Of a stretch of 64,000 nt of DNA, positions 34,901-48,200 are shown one piece after another (within the stretch, counting starts at the first letter, position 1; every line of letters begins with the position of its first letter). The DNA lies in contig LS997563.1 in NCBI GenBank assembly GCA_000469685.2, forward strand, positions 45,124,651 to 45,188,650, in the 5' to 3' direction. Made by a program: the position numbers and the translations under genes. Below the pieces are notes generated by a model. It ran no database searches. It saw nothing but the letters and a program-made list of their open reading frames with translations, and had not been told where the DNA came from. The DNA is from Haemonchus contortus (taxonomy: Eukaryota > Nematoda > Chromadorea > Rhabditida > Trichostrongylidae).

Positions 34901-36039
34901 AAGCAACGTCAAGGTCAGTGTTCTTTGCTCCACGACGTCGACTTTGCAATCGATCTGGAACAAGTACGACAAGAACGAAACCGAAAGAAGCGTAAAAGGA
35001 GGTAATGTTTTGCTTCAGACAAAGACTTCTACTATTTTCCCTCCAACAGCACGAGAATAATTGGAAAGTTGACGAAGTCATAGCTCTGAGACTAACTTAT
35101 CCGCGATTCTATGAAGTTTCTGCATAACACCCTGCTAGATCCAACTTCCCACAAAATCACATTGGATCGCCGTGTCAGACTCTCCCCTACGTCCGTGGCA
35201 TCACTTTTCGAAGTGACGAATTTACGACGCTCGAAAGAAGTTTCTAATCAGCATCTTCCAATAAACGGTGTAAGACCCATGACACGTAACGGTTAATTAA
35301 ATGCTAGGACTCATAAAAAACTCACCATGACTTTATGGCTTGTTACAAAACAACTAGCAGGTTGTAGGATTTTTGTATCCCGGCCCACATTGTGGAGAAC
35401 TGCTGTTCGATGTCATGTTGCATCTGCAGCGACATACCGCAGAACTGCAAAAATGATGTGTCGATTCGCAAGATGGGGTGGCACATGCAGAAGCATCCTT
35501 CAGAAATGAAAATATTCGTACGTTCAGATTTGATTACTTGAAACCGGATAGCATGTTACACAAGGAAAAACTCGAAGAAGAGAAGAAAGAAGCAAGCAGA
35601 GAACGAGTCTCTGTGGAAGATTTGAAAAATAGGCCAAGGATTGCTGTAACAGGTGAGTTCTGATATCTTATACAGTATTATTCGTGAATTTTCAATGAAG
35701 AAAATGTTTTGGTAGGCTGTCATCGTGCCGGCGTTGATGCATTCATGACCGGCTACGCGGCTCTTTTCCAAAGTCGGCTGAACATCTGTCGGGAAGGCAA
35801 ATTTGATAATGAGGTATTACTTATCCTTTGATGCTTGTGAGTAAGGTGGAATATTTTCTTGCATCGATACTTTGATGTTTAAGCATGTGAATCGAGTTCC
35901 CCTCTCTGGAAAGCAGGAGCCGTTGTTCATTCATTCTACGCAGTTTGCTGGGCGCTGTTCCAAACATGAAAATCGTTTTGCTGATATTCAAGCAGCAAGG
36001 AGTAGGAACAGTGCGGAGGCTACCACTTCCCACACTTAA
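31963..36039 (+). CDS. toe-1: TOE1-type CAF1-family 3' exoribonuclease (449 aa, 12 exons)
   Basis: Homologue of TOE1 (target of EGR1 protein 1), a nuclear/Cajal-body DEDD deadenylase that trims snRNA and other small RNA 3' ends. Exons: 31963-32028, 32536-32559, 32619-32707, 32789-32870, 33658-33795, 34002-34123, 34181-34309, 34614-34791, 34883-35001, 35504-35652, 35716-35813, 35884-36039. Signatures in order: FIAVDLELSGLGSR (first catalytic D/E pair), VLSLGLAFFK, PFTVEPEALEFL, FDFN, ILHNGLVDLVFLYHHFY (third acidic residue), VCDTKFLAEYQTRMTASFLE (fourth), then a CCCH zinc finger (CEQFSSHGFC, QCSLLH) followed by a basic NRKKRKRR, probably a nuclear signal. The C-terminal block HRAGVDAFMTGYAALF and VPLSGKQEPLF is also diagnostic of TOE1. 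An alternative start is the in-frame ATG at 31,990. The 501-bp intron before exon 10 could hide an exon. Confidence 0.9.
33046..33451. mobile_element. foldback element (390 bp) with 8-bp target duplication, in a toe-1 intron
   Basis: Interior 33054-33443 is flanked by AGCTTCTT on both sides (33046-33053, 33444-33451). Termini are GGCACTATTTACCC and GGGTGAATAGTGCC. The arms continue inwards as TTTACTGCTCCACTTTGACG and its complement, and share with the 24.8-kb element the segments GAAACTT-GCCT, GGGGTAATT and CGAATAT. Non-coding; it sits between exons 4 and 5 of toe-1. Confidence 0.85.
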
Positions 36040-36151
36040 TACCTCGCTTTCATGATATTAAAACCTTTCACACTTTGTATCTCAGTGAAACCTGAAAGGT
36101 TCTTCATGTGATTGTCCACTTTCATTTGTTCTTAACAAGGTTTCTTTGAAA

Positions 36152-36157
36152 AATAAA
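36152..36157 (+). terminator. poly(A) signal of toe-1
   Basis: AATAAA 112 bp after the toe-1 stop. Confidence 0.6.
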
Positions 36158-36969
36158 CTATTTTTGCCTCGGACATTTTTACAGTCATTCTTAAGTTCCA
36201 ACGAACTGCCGCGGTTTATCTAGAACCTTATTCACATCTCCCACCCAGGCACGGCACACAATACCATAAGTAGGGAAATGGGAACATGAGATCCCGTTGT
36301 TATTGCGGAGTATAGGTATCAATATCCTTCACAAGGTAAAAGTAGAGGGACGTAGAACGGCAACTTGTGGAAGCTGCAAGGATCCGATCTCGAAAAGGTG
36401 GTCACGATGGTAACGTAGGGCATCTGGACTCATATCCCTCCATCTCTCCCTACCACCCACAGAAAAGGAATCGGACAGTTGTCAGTCGTTTAGTCTGCAC
36501 AAAAAAGGCCTCGTTTCAGGAATGTTGGAAAGTCGAAGAATGCGATGCTCGAGAGGACAATCTCAGAAAGATGTTCAAAAGCTCATTGAAACGATTCCAA
36601 TTGTCTTTTTTGAAGCGAGGAGCAGCAGTCAGGTAGTCTACTTCCCTGATCAATAGGTACAAATTTCATATAGAACAGTGTAGAATAAAGCCGTGGTTCT
36701 AAAAAATGACATTGTGGCCGCAGCATGAGTTCAAAATGTTAAGTCGGCTAATTGTTAAGTCAAAATGACGACTACAGCTTCCAAATTATGTACTTTTGCA
36801 TTAAAAATATATTGGAATTAGCCAGTCATGCTCTGCTTACCGAGCACCAGCTCAAAACGAACAGATCGCGTGAAGCTGTGATCCCTATAACTTCCTCCAA
36901 TCCAGTACAGGGACGAAAAGTCAGTCTATGTTAGAACTCAAGCTCCCACTTTTGCACTAGTAGTAGTCA
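36158..36969. other. intergenic, nothing recognised
   Basis: Short frames only. A plus-strand frame at 36,367-36,636 lacks any recognisable motif. Confidence 0.4.
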
Positions 36970-37300
36970 GAAAACGCAAAAATTGGCGTGTTTGGAGAAA
37001 AATAAGTCTTCAAGAGAATGTTACGGAAAAAGCTGCATGGAAGACGTATTTGGACGAGTAGTTCAAACGCGTGTGCCCATGCATACAGCTGGCTGCAATA
37101 CGCTGCCTGCGTGCAGGATGTGGGTCCCGGTTCGAATGATGCAGTCTTTACAGCATTTACAACCGTTCCTACTCCTTGGATGTGTACGACGGCCCCATCT
37201 CACCCGTTTTTCGATTTGACAGCATCCCTCAGGCTATCTTTGAGGGTAACAGGCTCATAAAATCTCTTATATTACTTTTATCATGAATCGCGCCCTGAAA
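36970..37300 (-). mobile_element. MITE family C, copy 1 (reverse orientation)
   Basis: Reverse-complement relative of 51494-51957 and 57803-58180. Shared segments are CTGGCTGCAATACGCTGCCT (about 37,091-37,110), the TTTGAGGGTAAC stretch, and GAAGACGTATTTGGACGAG. The outer end near 37,298 (ATCATGAATCGCGCC) is a decayed form of the AGGCAC-GTTCA terminus. Confidence 0.65.
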
Positions 37301-38017
37301 TCAAATCATGCCTATCTTTTCCCACCCCAGCTGTTGGTACTTCCAACCTTCAAACTCCGAGCTTGATCCAAAGTGACTCTCGAAAGCCTCGTCTTGATCT
37401 AGTAATTCTCAACAATTCAGTTGCACAGATCATATCGAGCCTCCAGCTGACAGCCATGAATGCACCCTTCACTAAGCGTTTCGGGACGATGAATGAACTT
37501 TCAGAAGATGCGAACGTTTGAACCAACAGACTTTTGATGAGAAAGGTGGTATGTGAATATGTCGTCATCGTGCAGGATATTCATTCATTTAACGTGATTA
37601 TAGTATTCCTTCAATGGAAATTCAAATCTCTTCGTCATTGCGCGCGATCGCGAGCGCGCCAGGCCGTTGGAGTAATAGATGGCACTGGGAGACGGACAGT
37701 GAGAACGTTTTTCTGTAATCGATTCACCGCACGCGGCTGTCGCGGACCATTTTCGCCGTTATTACAGCTCTAGCGTCCTTCATACAGCTCAATCGCTATG
37801 CGATTATTACTTTTGGCATGATTTCTATTGTTAGTTCTTTTTCTTATTTGCCGCTGCATTCCGCTACATTCCTTCGCGCGCGGCGTCCCTCTCGCCGCGA
37901 CGCGACAATTTCGATCCTAGTGCACCACACCCGATGGCACTACGCCCTCTACTTCGGGGCTCACGTTTCGTTTGCACCCCGTCTCTGCTCCTTCACCGAA
38001 ATGATATTCTGTTGGTT
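37301..38017. other. intergenic, nothing recognised
   Basis: It includes a GC-rich patch at 37,638-37,750 with GCGCGATCGCGAGCGCGCC. No coding evidence. Confidence 0.35.
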
Positions 38018-38529
38018 GATTTCTGGGTGCTAAGTGGGTTGGGAGGGGCCACGCAGCGGCGCGGCGCCTTTTTATGTCTGCGCCCTCTCCAGCAAGATAG
38101 TAGTACTGGGCCTGAGTCTGGGAAGGGATGGTGAGGTTGTACTGAAGTGTTTCGTGATTCAAAAGAAATTACATCATGACACATGTGTTATGCTTGCATA
38201 TTATGGATACTCTTCTTCTGAGCCCAAAAACCCTATTTTAGGAAGGGGAGGGGCTCCGGGATGGGTGAGATGGTTATCTCGTGCAAAAAGCCGAGTTGAG
38301 ATAAAAGCTGAACGTCCAATTGACTCACCCACCCCGGAGCCCCTCCCCTTATTGAAATTAGGTGAAAAATACGCAGTTATAACATAAAAGAGCTATGAAA
38401 CGTCCCTAAACACCATTACGGGCTCGCCTACCCTTCCTTGTCTACTATCTCGCCGGAGAGGGCGCAGACATGAAAAGGCGCCGCGCCGCCGCGTGGCCCC
38501 CTCCCCAACCCACTTAGCACCGATTTCTG
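38018..38529. mobile_element. foldback element (496 bp) with nested hairpin and 8-bp target duplication
   Basis: Interior 38026-38521 is flanked by GATTTCTG on both sides (38018-38025, 38522-38529). Outer arms begin GGTGCTAAGTGGGTTGGG and include GGCGCGGCGCCTTTT and GCGCCCTCTCC, with near-perfect complements at 38,440-38,521. A second inverted repeat is nested inside (38243-38269 with 38324-38350, core GGGGAGGGGCTCCGGG). The inner segment GATGGGTGAGATG...TGCAAAAAGC also occurs at about 2557. Confidence 0.85.
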
Positions 38530-39222
38530 TTTCATTCCAACTTTTTCCCGAAGTCAAAACCTCACCCACACGTGATGCTCCTTCGATCCTGGGGATGGAA
38601 CAGTAGTACGTCCGGGGACGCGCGCGGCATATTGCGCTGCCAACAAATACATGATTTCCTTAAATCAATCAAATGGGCTTGCTTATGTGTAGCTTCAACT
38701 CTGGATGTTTGTATAGATGCTTTACGTCTTAGTAATGCCAAAGTCGTCCTAATCGTCACAAATTTCGCAGTACAGTTTGCCGCGTGCATCTCCGAACGCA
38801 CCAACGTACCAGTAACCCCGATCCTATGGCCCAAAATGTGCTAAATGTCGTGTTTTAACACGGAAACATGCGAGAATGTCGTGCTTTGCCTTTATACTCC
38901 ACGGCGGCCGATGGACGAAAGGCGAAGGCGTTGGAGTCGATCGATACATTATGTGATCTGTAGTCCATTCGAATCAGACCACGATTCCAGCCTTCCAGAT
39001 GCCCATGCATACCTTTTCAGCATTGCAACTCGACGCAAACTCCTCACCACTGGGAAGTCTTTACCAATTGATACACCTGAAAACAGCAAAACAAACGCGT
39101 CTGTGTGCTTCACTGTTCAAATAGCTTTCACTGTTTCTTAATTGTTTAGATGTGCAATTGCTCACACTAATGTTACAGCTTTATAAAGGCGTTGCACACC
39201 TGAGCGTTCTCTTCCGGCTTTC
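38530..39222. other. upstream region of msh-5
   Basis: There is an open stretch of 90 codons on both strands (38,562-38,844) with no recognisable motif. A possible trans-splice acceptor (gttacag) ends at 39,178, 44 bp before the msh-5 ATG. Confidence 0.35.
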
Positions 39223-42200
39223 ATGGATGAAGAACAGGAGATTGTTCCGTCATCGCAGTTAGATGACAGTGCTATCATCCTCGCAATCAGTTACAGGTGA
39301 GCTCTGCAGAGTTTTTTTTTTTGAAGTTGGGTTAGCCGATGTACATATATGTATACATTAATATTTCTTGAAATACTCTTGAAAATCCGGAAGTGAATTT
39401 GTTTCCTTCATCCACTACTTGAGCGTTTAGTGCCGGCTATCTTGGTGCCGCTGTGTACGATCAGGGCCGCACCACCATCAAGCTGCTTCGTGATGTCGCT
39501 GAAGATCATGAATTTCGCCTATTGACAGCTTGTACGTGAACCTTTAATTTTCTGTTTTTAGACGCTTCGTTATAACTCGATTTTCAGTGATCCAACAAGA
39601 AGAACCGACAACAATTCTCTCCAATAAAGCTCAGGATGTCCGTATGGTGTCCTTCATCTGCGTACTCTGTTAGTTGCATGCCTATCTCAATTACAACACA
39701 TGTTGCTGACCATTTGAATTCGGAACTTAATAACTCCCATATCTCTGAAAGTTTGATTTAGGTGGCGAAGATCCGCCTCCCGACGATGTTTACGTGGAAC
39801 ACTCCAGTGATCTGGGAACAACGGGTGTAACTCATTCAGCTGGCTCATTAGCCGCCAGTGGAGAAATTTCATCTCATTCGGATGATTTAACTGCTCAATC
39901 CGTGACTGGTGAGAGCAAAGATAAAGAAGAGGAGCAACCAGTAGAGGATGGCGATGAAGAGGATATCGAAGACGATGATTTCGACCCAGAACCGAAACCA
40001 CCTACATTGATTTTTCTTCCTAACAACGCTTACAGTAAGTCTAATGATGATTGGACATCTATTTTAGGCAGTGTGACTGCGAAGTGCACAAACGTCTAGT
40101 GATAGTGAATATGAATTCATTCATGTTTATATTTATTTTCATATTCATATACACTCAGACCACTTACAAACTCGCGAAATAATATTTCTGAAGTGTATCT
40201 CATAGTGAAAGGTAAGGTCGGAGGAGAGAGGAGGGGGGGGGGGATAGTGGAAGCGAAAGTAGCTTATTGCCATAGTCACGACATATTCTCGTTAAATAAC
40301 TTAGCAGGGATCGACGAAAAAAAGACAAGCTCAGAGTTTTCTATTAATTTAACGTTATCAATCGAGATCAAGTGAGATTGGCTGCAATAAAGTTCTCGAA
40401 GATTCCAAAAAGTATAGCGACAAGTTTATTTTGTCCGACCGTTGGGTTCTCACTTTGGAATAACTTCACAGTATCTATCTCCCTGCCGTTAGCTGGTGTG
40501 GATTCACTTGGCTGCTTCATCGTGGTTAGCAAATTTTTCAGAGAAGAGAATTTTGGCCGGGCAGCCTGACTCCCAGCAAATCGCACTCCGCTATACGTAA
40601 ACATCTGAGGCGAGCCAAACGGATCCCTTCACATAGATCTTCTGCCGTTGCTGTGAGGTAACACGAGCCGGTAGACCGGCTGTTAGAGAGCAGGAAGTCT
40701 CAGGGAATAGAGGGGAGTCTAACAGTACTCGCCACTGTGCTCCAAACGAGGGAGCTCTCAGTCCGGATGAGGTCATCCCCTCATGCTCAACGCAGTTTTG
40801 TTTCCTTCTGGCTCTCCGAGCCTTCCATCGCTTATTGATCTCATATTTACTGCCTTCTACACTGCGCGTACACCCGCAGCCCGTGCTTACCAATAAGGAT
40901 GCCTTACTGGATGATTATACCCAAATGAAGGGCTTGCACCAAAATTTTTTATAAGTGCTCAGAGTAAAAAGTTCAACGAACTCGACAGCCCGTTGGGTCA
41001 CTACTTAGCTTTCTTTCGAGCATAAGCTGAGCTCAATCTCAAGCCGTGAGAACGGCAGTAGAGGTGATACTCCAAAACTCAAACGGTTGGAACGGCTACA
41101 CCTTTTTTGCGGAATAATAACGGCCCATCACATTAGGCTTCTTTTTTTCCGTCACATACTCTCAGCCAATAGATTCATGGAGAAGATTTTATCAGTAAAT
41201 TTATCATGTCTAATGTCCAAGCATTGCGTTTTGTGGCTAGAAATGTATGGACATGTGTGTGGACTGTTGAAGAAGTGATTGATCTTGCATGGTGGCTTCT
41301 TCATGTTCTAGATTATGAATCTGGCTTCAAACGTATTTCGGAATTGTTTGCCGGCGAATGCTTCAGCGAATCCGAGAATCAGTTGGTTACAAGATTCCGG
41401 ATCGATATATCTTCGAGAAATATGGTGCGCTGAACCATTTGGAATATTACTTATACATCTTGGTTCCTCTTATGCCGGCAATATCATCTAGGTGCGTGCT
41501 ATGGGAGCATTGTTGAGGTATCTAGATTCAGCTCGCATAGGAGTTGAATTCGAACCGCTCAATGTACGAACACCCGTTACTGCTATCAAATCAATAGTCG
41601 TGTGAGTTGTAACTATCTTCATTCAAAAGCAACACCATGTTTTTTTTTTGCTGCATCAGCCCGGAGACTGTGATTTCAGTGCGGAAATGGTAGAGATCGA
41701 TGAGGCAACATATCGTGCACTTGATATTTTTGCTGAAAACAAAAAGGCTGAGGTATTTTCTCCCTTAGCCCTTTGTAAATGTATTGATCACTAGTCTAAA
41801 TATGAATATGCATGTGGTGTAAAATATCTAATAGTTTAGTGATCCTTTTCTTGATTAGTGAGGCATTGGAAGGTATCGTTCAGAGAAATTACCGGCATGG
41901 TGTTGCTCGTCATCGCTGCGCTGTATCGCTATTTAGCCTATGTAACAGATGCAAATCGGGAATTGGAAGAAACACCCTAAGGTATGTATGCCTTGTGAGA
42001 AAAATTCAACTGAATAAGAGCTTCGCTTGAGTACCCGTTAGAATGTCAATTCTGCTCGCATCAACAGCGCACTTTGAGGTCATTGACTTTAACTTGTCTT
42101 CCTTAACTTTACATCATTAAGTGTGTTGGGAATTTCTGAGCAAAATCTCCGCTTGAGAAACTTTGAGTAGGAGCTCTCTCAATTCCAATATCCTGCGTTT

Positions 42201-45200
42201 CAGCGATAAGATAGATAATCTCTGAATGATGCTTTGGTGACGAGGTTAAAGTTTGAAGATGGAATCTGTAGTCCCCATTACTAAATTTGACGTTTTGACC
42301 TCTTTTCTCAGGAAATGGTTTGAGAGACCCACGACAAATCAAGACATTCTTGTTAGTCGGCAACAAGCGATCTCGTACTTCCTTCAGGTTGGTGATAAGA
42401 CCCTTTCATATACAGTAGCGCGCAAAAGTCTTCGGTGAGATGGTTCTTCAGCCGTACTTTTCAGTCGTAACTTCTTTCCTACTGGATCTTATTTTATATT
42501 CGGAGCGTGGTTGTATTGTGAATATTTACCGCTATTAACCTGCAATCTGATCATGTTCCAGATATTCCAAAGAACATGAACTCAAAATCGACTGAAAATA
42601 CAGGTGATGGCTAAAAACTCTTTCCTTTTTATCATGTCAAAAGTGTACGAGCGGTAACGCCGATCACAGTAGATGAGAAAAACGCACATAAGGTTCGAAT
42701 AAGTGCAGACGCCAACAACTTTAGTTTTAGTAAAATGAGCTACCGCAACAAACACCTTACTCTACCTGTGGATATTGCAGCCCTACAGTGAAATAGGGTT
42801 GGGTAGGGTGAAGTATGCTCTAGTTAGACATATCCAAATTTCGTGTCATTCGGTCTACTAAAAAAAAGTTAAGAACAAAAAAGCGTCAAAGCATTTCACC
42901 GAAGACTTTTGAGCGTTACTTAGATGTTCTGGGATCAAACTACTGCTGCACATCATTTCTGGCGTGCCTTGACAATAAGGTTGAACTAGCGATATCGCAA
43001 GAGTTTTAGGATTGCAATCTGGATACAACAGGAAAAATCTACGGTCTCCTTGGATCCATGAGGAGTATGAGGGTTCGTGTACGCAGGCATTGGAACTTGA
43101 ATGAATATTGAAATTGCAAGCATTTATTTAGTACATTCTTGATCGCTTGAGGTCTGGTACAGCTAAGGTGAGGCACTGGGAGAGCCTTTACAAGGTCTGT
43201 TTTTAAGATTTGTCGAGATTAGAATATTATCCCTTCTCGAATTTTGTTATGTCGTTTGATTCGGGAAACTGTTTGCAGATGCTTTCAAATGCCGTATCCA
43301 TTGGTAGATACATGGAGACCTTCAGTACGAAATTGTCGTTGGTAGATGATGACAGAGAATGTTTTGGAGACACCCTGACTGAAACAGCAGCTGTATTAGG
43401 TGCAATGGTTCGTGTGTTTTCTATGCTTATTACACATTTTGTGTTGAGAACGTGATTTTTAGATCGATTTTCATGAATCACGTCTCGAAAACCGCATTGT
43501 GGTCAATTCAGGCGTTGATCCTGAACTCGACAGAGGTACTATGTCCTCAAACTATTGTTTGCTTCATTCAATTGTATTGCTACGCGCTCTGACTTTTTCC
43601 GTTATTTCTAGCGAAAGATCTCTACCGTCGGCTACCTGCAATACTCACGCAAGTTGCGCAAGACGAATCCAAGCGTCTTCAGGCTGACACTTGTTCGGTA
43701 GCATATGTACCTATGATCGGCTATTTATTAGCGATCCCGTACGACTTCGACGTAAAACAGTTTGATGAGTGCGTTCCCATTACGGTTTTTTGTTTGTTTT
43801 GGACTTTTGGTCTAGTCTCCTCGATAAATACCAGTAAAAATAGAGATTTTCAAGCTAATATTCATCCAGCTACTTTTAACTGACGGTCTTTGGGACTGGA
43901 TTCAGTGGTGAGCTGTTCAGAAGTGTGCTTCTGGAACTTCGGTAGCTAACGATATCCTTTGCTAGAGCTGCTAATTCCCTAAAGAGTGCAACATTTAGTA
44001 AGTTAGTGGTAACAAGGTTGTACTGGAATGAAATAGCAGTAATCTTCAGTGCCCAAAGACTGAGTCCATCTAGAAGTTGGAACAGGGCTTGAGCGCGTGC
44101 CGACTGCTCCTTCGTATAAGCGCGCACCTGTTTGCCCATACGAAGCGGCTGAAAGTTGAATCATGAAAGAAAAGCAAATGGAAGCAATAGCGGTCATGGA
44201 AGATCGATTCGGGGATCAAAGCAGGTCAATATAGGAGATTAGCTGATCTAGATACTGTCCTACTTTGGACTTCGAACGTTTTGCAATCATCTGCGAAAAC
44301 TAGTGAACCCTTATGCAACAAAATCTCATTAAGGGGTCAGCACAGAAATGAAAACAATTTTTACTCTTCTTGCTGCATATATTTTTTCATAACTGTTGGC
44401 AACACTTTCGATTGATGTTAGTTCAGCCTTCAAGTGATCTACTCGACTGACAAAACGCTAAATGTGAAGAGCGAACGGATGAGAGAGCTGGATGAGGAAC
44501 TAGGCGATGTGAAAATGAAAATTATAGATAAGGAAACAACTATCACTATCAGGTATGTTGATTGATAGCCAGATCAGATCGTGACTGCAATGTACAGTAG
44601 CGCTCAAAAGTAATCGGCCAACTTTACCTTGCCGTAACTTTTTCCCCAGTGGAGCAAATCGCATGAAATTTTGATATGTTTCACTGAATCATATTTCACA
44701 CTATCCAACACTATTTGACTGCAAAGCAGCAATGTACGCATAACTAAGGGGAAGGTGTTTGTAGACTGTGCTGAAAGCAAGTTTGTGACGTCTGCAGTTA
44801 TTCGCACCTTATGTGCGTTTTCTCCTCCTCTGTGTTCCGCATAAGCACTTGTACACTTTGGACATGGCAAAAAGGAAAGAAGTCTTAGAAGCACCAATGT
44901 CTCTGTTTACAGTTGGTTTTGATTTCAAGCTCTTTGGGATATTTGGAACATGAATAGATTGAGGGTTATTAGTGGTAAATATTCATACTACACCAATGCT
45001 ACATATACTGAAATTTCGCTTGATTAGATTCAGTAGGAAAGGAGTTATGGCTGAAAATTACAACTGAAGAAGCATTTCGCCGAATACTTTCGAGCACTAC
45101 TGTATTAAAGGAGGGACTGCAGTTTTCTTAGTGTGTTAGATGTTACCTGCACGCGTTATCATGCAGCTGATCTCTGCCAAACACACACCCTTCCCAGCAC

Positions 45201-48200
45201 TTCCGTTCTATTTTACGGGATGCATCAATAGTGTTTGTATAAACTTGTTTAATAATTTTTCACTAATTTGTAGTGAACCTTACATGCTTCACTATAGGAT
45301 GTCTTCATTATTATTGTCGCGGTCTTCGTTGTTGCTAGGTGTTGAGCGGGTCGCATGTTTGCTAGATGCTGCGATTTCTCTAGCGCTGACGGCAAGACAG
45401 TTGGGGTAAGGCTACTGTTGATAAGGCGCAGGGCGATACTTATGATCATAATCATTTCGTTTTTAGATGGAACCGTCCCAAGTTTGTGGAAGAACCCATC
45501 ATCGATGCAACACGTGTGGTGCATCCTTTATCGAAGCTTATCACTGAACATTTCGTTGCGAATCCAATTAGGTATGGAGGTTTCCTTCAAAATGATTATT
45601 CTTCCTACCACTGCATCTTTCTCATCACAGTTCCGGCGGCGAGTATACAAGAATAAAAATCTTCACTGGACCGAATGCGTGTGGAAAGAGCATGTACTTG
45701 AAGCAGGTAAGCGTATTCTGAGACAATTCTTTTACTCACTAGTTCTCTAACCTTCTCTGCCTTTTCACTTAACCCGTGATATTAAGTTCACCTGTCCTGT
45801 ATTAAAGTGGTATTTGAATGTTCCAGTGAAAAGTAAATGGAAGCGTCTTTTCATCCCCTTTTGTTCAATATATGTATATATATGTCGCTTTATTCTCTAG
45901 ATTTCCAGGTGGGGTTACTCGTTTTCCTTGCTCACATCGGAAGCTTCGTGCCAGCCGAAGTGGCCCACATCGGGATTGTCAATCGAATATTTTCGAGGTT
46001 ATATACAGTTGATTCAGTGCTTGATGGGATGAGCACTTTTGCCAATGACCTGAACCAGGTTTGATTTACTTTCTCGGTGTCATTACCGAATTTTATGTAC
46101 TGTTTGAGGTATCTGTTGCACTACGTCGAGGTAACGAGCGTTCTCTTGTCATTATAGACGAATTCGGTAAAGGGACTATGACTGTAAGTTTTTTTTAAAG
46201 TTGATTAGAGTAGTTTATTCGGTTCTTCTAGTTTTCCTCTCTGTCCTTGGCAATCGTGTTCTGAGTATGTTCAAGAATACGTAGATTTTCTTTTCACTTT
46301 TCATTTGGGATCTACATTTTTCTTTTGTGTAATTTCTCCTTTTTCGCATTATCCTTTTCACATTTGTAACGGATGCTTCATGTTTTCTTCTTTCATGAAA
46401 ACTGTTTTCAAATCTGCGGTTCCCAGGAAGTTGGTCTACCATTATTATCGTCGACTCTGTCGTATTGGGCTGCGAAAGGAAAAGACAGCTGTCCTCATGT
46501 TTTCGTTTCATCACACTTCCATGCTTTACCAAACTTTATAACGGATGAGCATGAAATCGTCTCTTACCATGTGAGACTGTCAAATTCTAAGGAAATTTTT
46601 TTTTCTGCTGATGTATGAACAATTTTAGACCATGGAAGTGCGTTGCCGCGGGGCAGAACTTGATTTCCAATATCGGCTTGTCGATGGTGTGGTTGATTTG
46701 TCGTACGCGGCTTACACTGCCAGTAAAATGGGAATACCACAAGATGTTGGTGACCGAGCCAATCAGGTACGCTTCATTATTCTTGCCGAGTGGATGTTAT
46801 ACAACTCGTAGGTCTAAAATGCGAGCCATTTATGTATAGAGCATACTACATGATTCAATCCAAACCATCACACGTTCTTATAGGTTTACGAGCACATACT
46901 GAAGGGTCACGGTATTGGTGATATGGTCATTGATTCAGAAGAAGAGCGCAAAAACAGATGGCTAGCTAAACAAATGCTTGAAATATGGTGAGATTTCGTC
47001 TGCCACAAAAAATCAGTCCTAATTGATGTGAAAGCTTTTCAAATGCTTCTTTTTCTAAAAATCGCCCCGAAAAAATTTCTACAGTTCCGTTACTTAACAC
47101 AATAAATAAAAAGTAGTATGTCCTAAGTTTATTTGCTTACTGACTAGTAATTGGTTTTAGGCCACAGGTTGAGGAATGGGATATCGACAGCGATCTGCAC
47201 TGTCTGCTAGATCATCTGCAAGGAGCGCTCTTCGAAGCAGACGAGATGATTGAAAGCGATTCTGCGGACCATACTGTTGAGTATATCAACAGTAGTATAC
47301 CGTTTAACCATTCCAGGGCCACCTTTAGGAACTTTTCACTCATACATACAGGAGAATGAACACCCTGACGGAGCGACTTCAGAAGAAACCAGTAATCTTC
47401 CGGCTTCTGAACAGGAATCAGAAAAACTTGAATCTGAAAATGAAGACAGTGACCAAGAAGTCCGGCATACTTTTGAGGAGAGCACTCCAACGCTGCCTAG
47501 CGCGTTGCGCAGCAGGGAGAAGAAATCAGATCGCAGGTAACCTTTGAGAGCAGAGGTTGAAGTGAAACTAGGTTCTGAGAATTGCGACTCTTTTTTTCAG
47601 CAATCTGTCTGTATCGTTCGCTGTCGATATTATAAGGAATGAGCATACTGTGGAGGCGAAAGGTCTAAACGCAACGACTGACTCGGACTTGGAACAACCA
47701 GAAAGTTTTCAGAGGTGAAACTTATGGTCTAATTACATTTCAGTGGTTCTATCAAGAAAGAAAGCAACATATAAGTTTCTCGTGTGTCCACCATTTTTTG
47801 TTATCTGCGCCTGATTTCATTCATTGCTTTTTATTCCTCTATCGGTGAACTCGTAACAGACTTGTCTTGAACGGTAAACATTCCAACTTTGACAGACTCC
47901 AACTTAGCCTACTGCGCGGGCCTATATGCACATTCATATGCCACTACGGTTCTGATTGAAGGTTGGTTGCGTGGGCGTCGAAAAGAAATTAGTCAGCGTC
48001 AAGAGTTCTGCTTTTGCCTTCTACCCACATCATTTGATCTGTCACGGTTTCCACTGAAGTGCGCAGGCAGGCAAAATGATGCAGAGGAAATTCAAAGCGT
48101 TTGCGAAAAATTGTCTAGCAGCGAAAGCTAACGAAGGCCTCATTCATGGTAACAAACTAATTGACTTTCCTCACTATATTTGAACTAAAGTTTGCCGGTA

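Noticed and set aside
35002..35503. Extra toe-1 exons in the long intron before exon 10
   Set aside because: Stretches with open frames exist, but none joins in phase from exon 9 without a stop, while the direct join of exon 9 to exon 10 does.
37638..37656. GC-rich palindromic patch as a regulatory element
   Set aside because: Short, with no duplicated copies or neighbouring gene start to support a function.
47276..47280. Alternative end of msh-5 exon 24 at the gtatat donor (47,281)
   Set aside because: It would put exon 25 into a basic frame that does not join to exon 26. Ending at gttgag keeps the acidic frame and all later phases.
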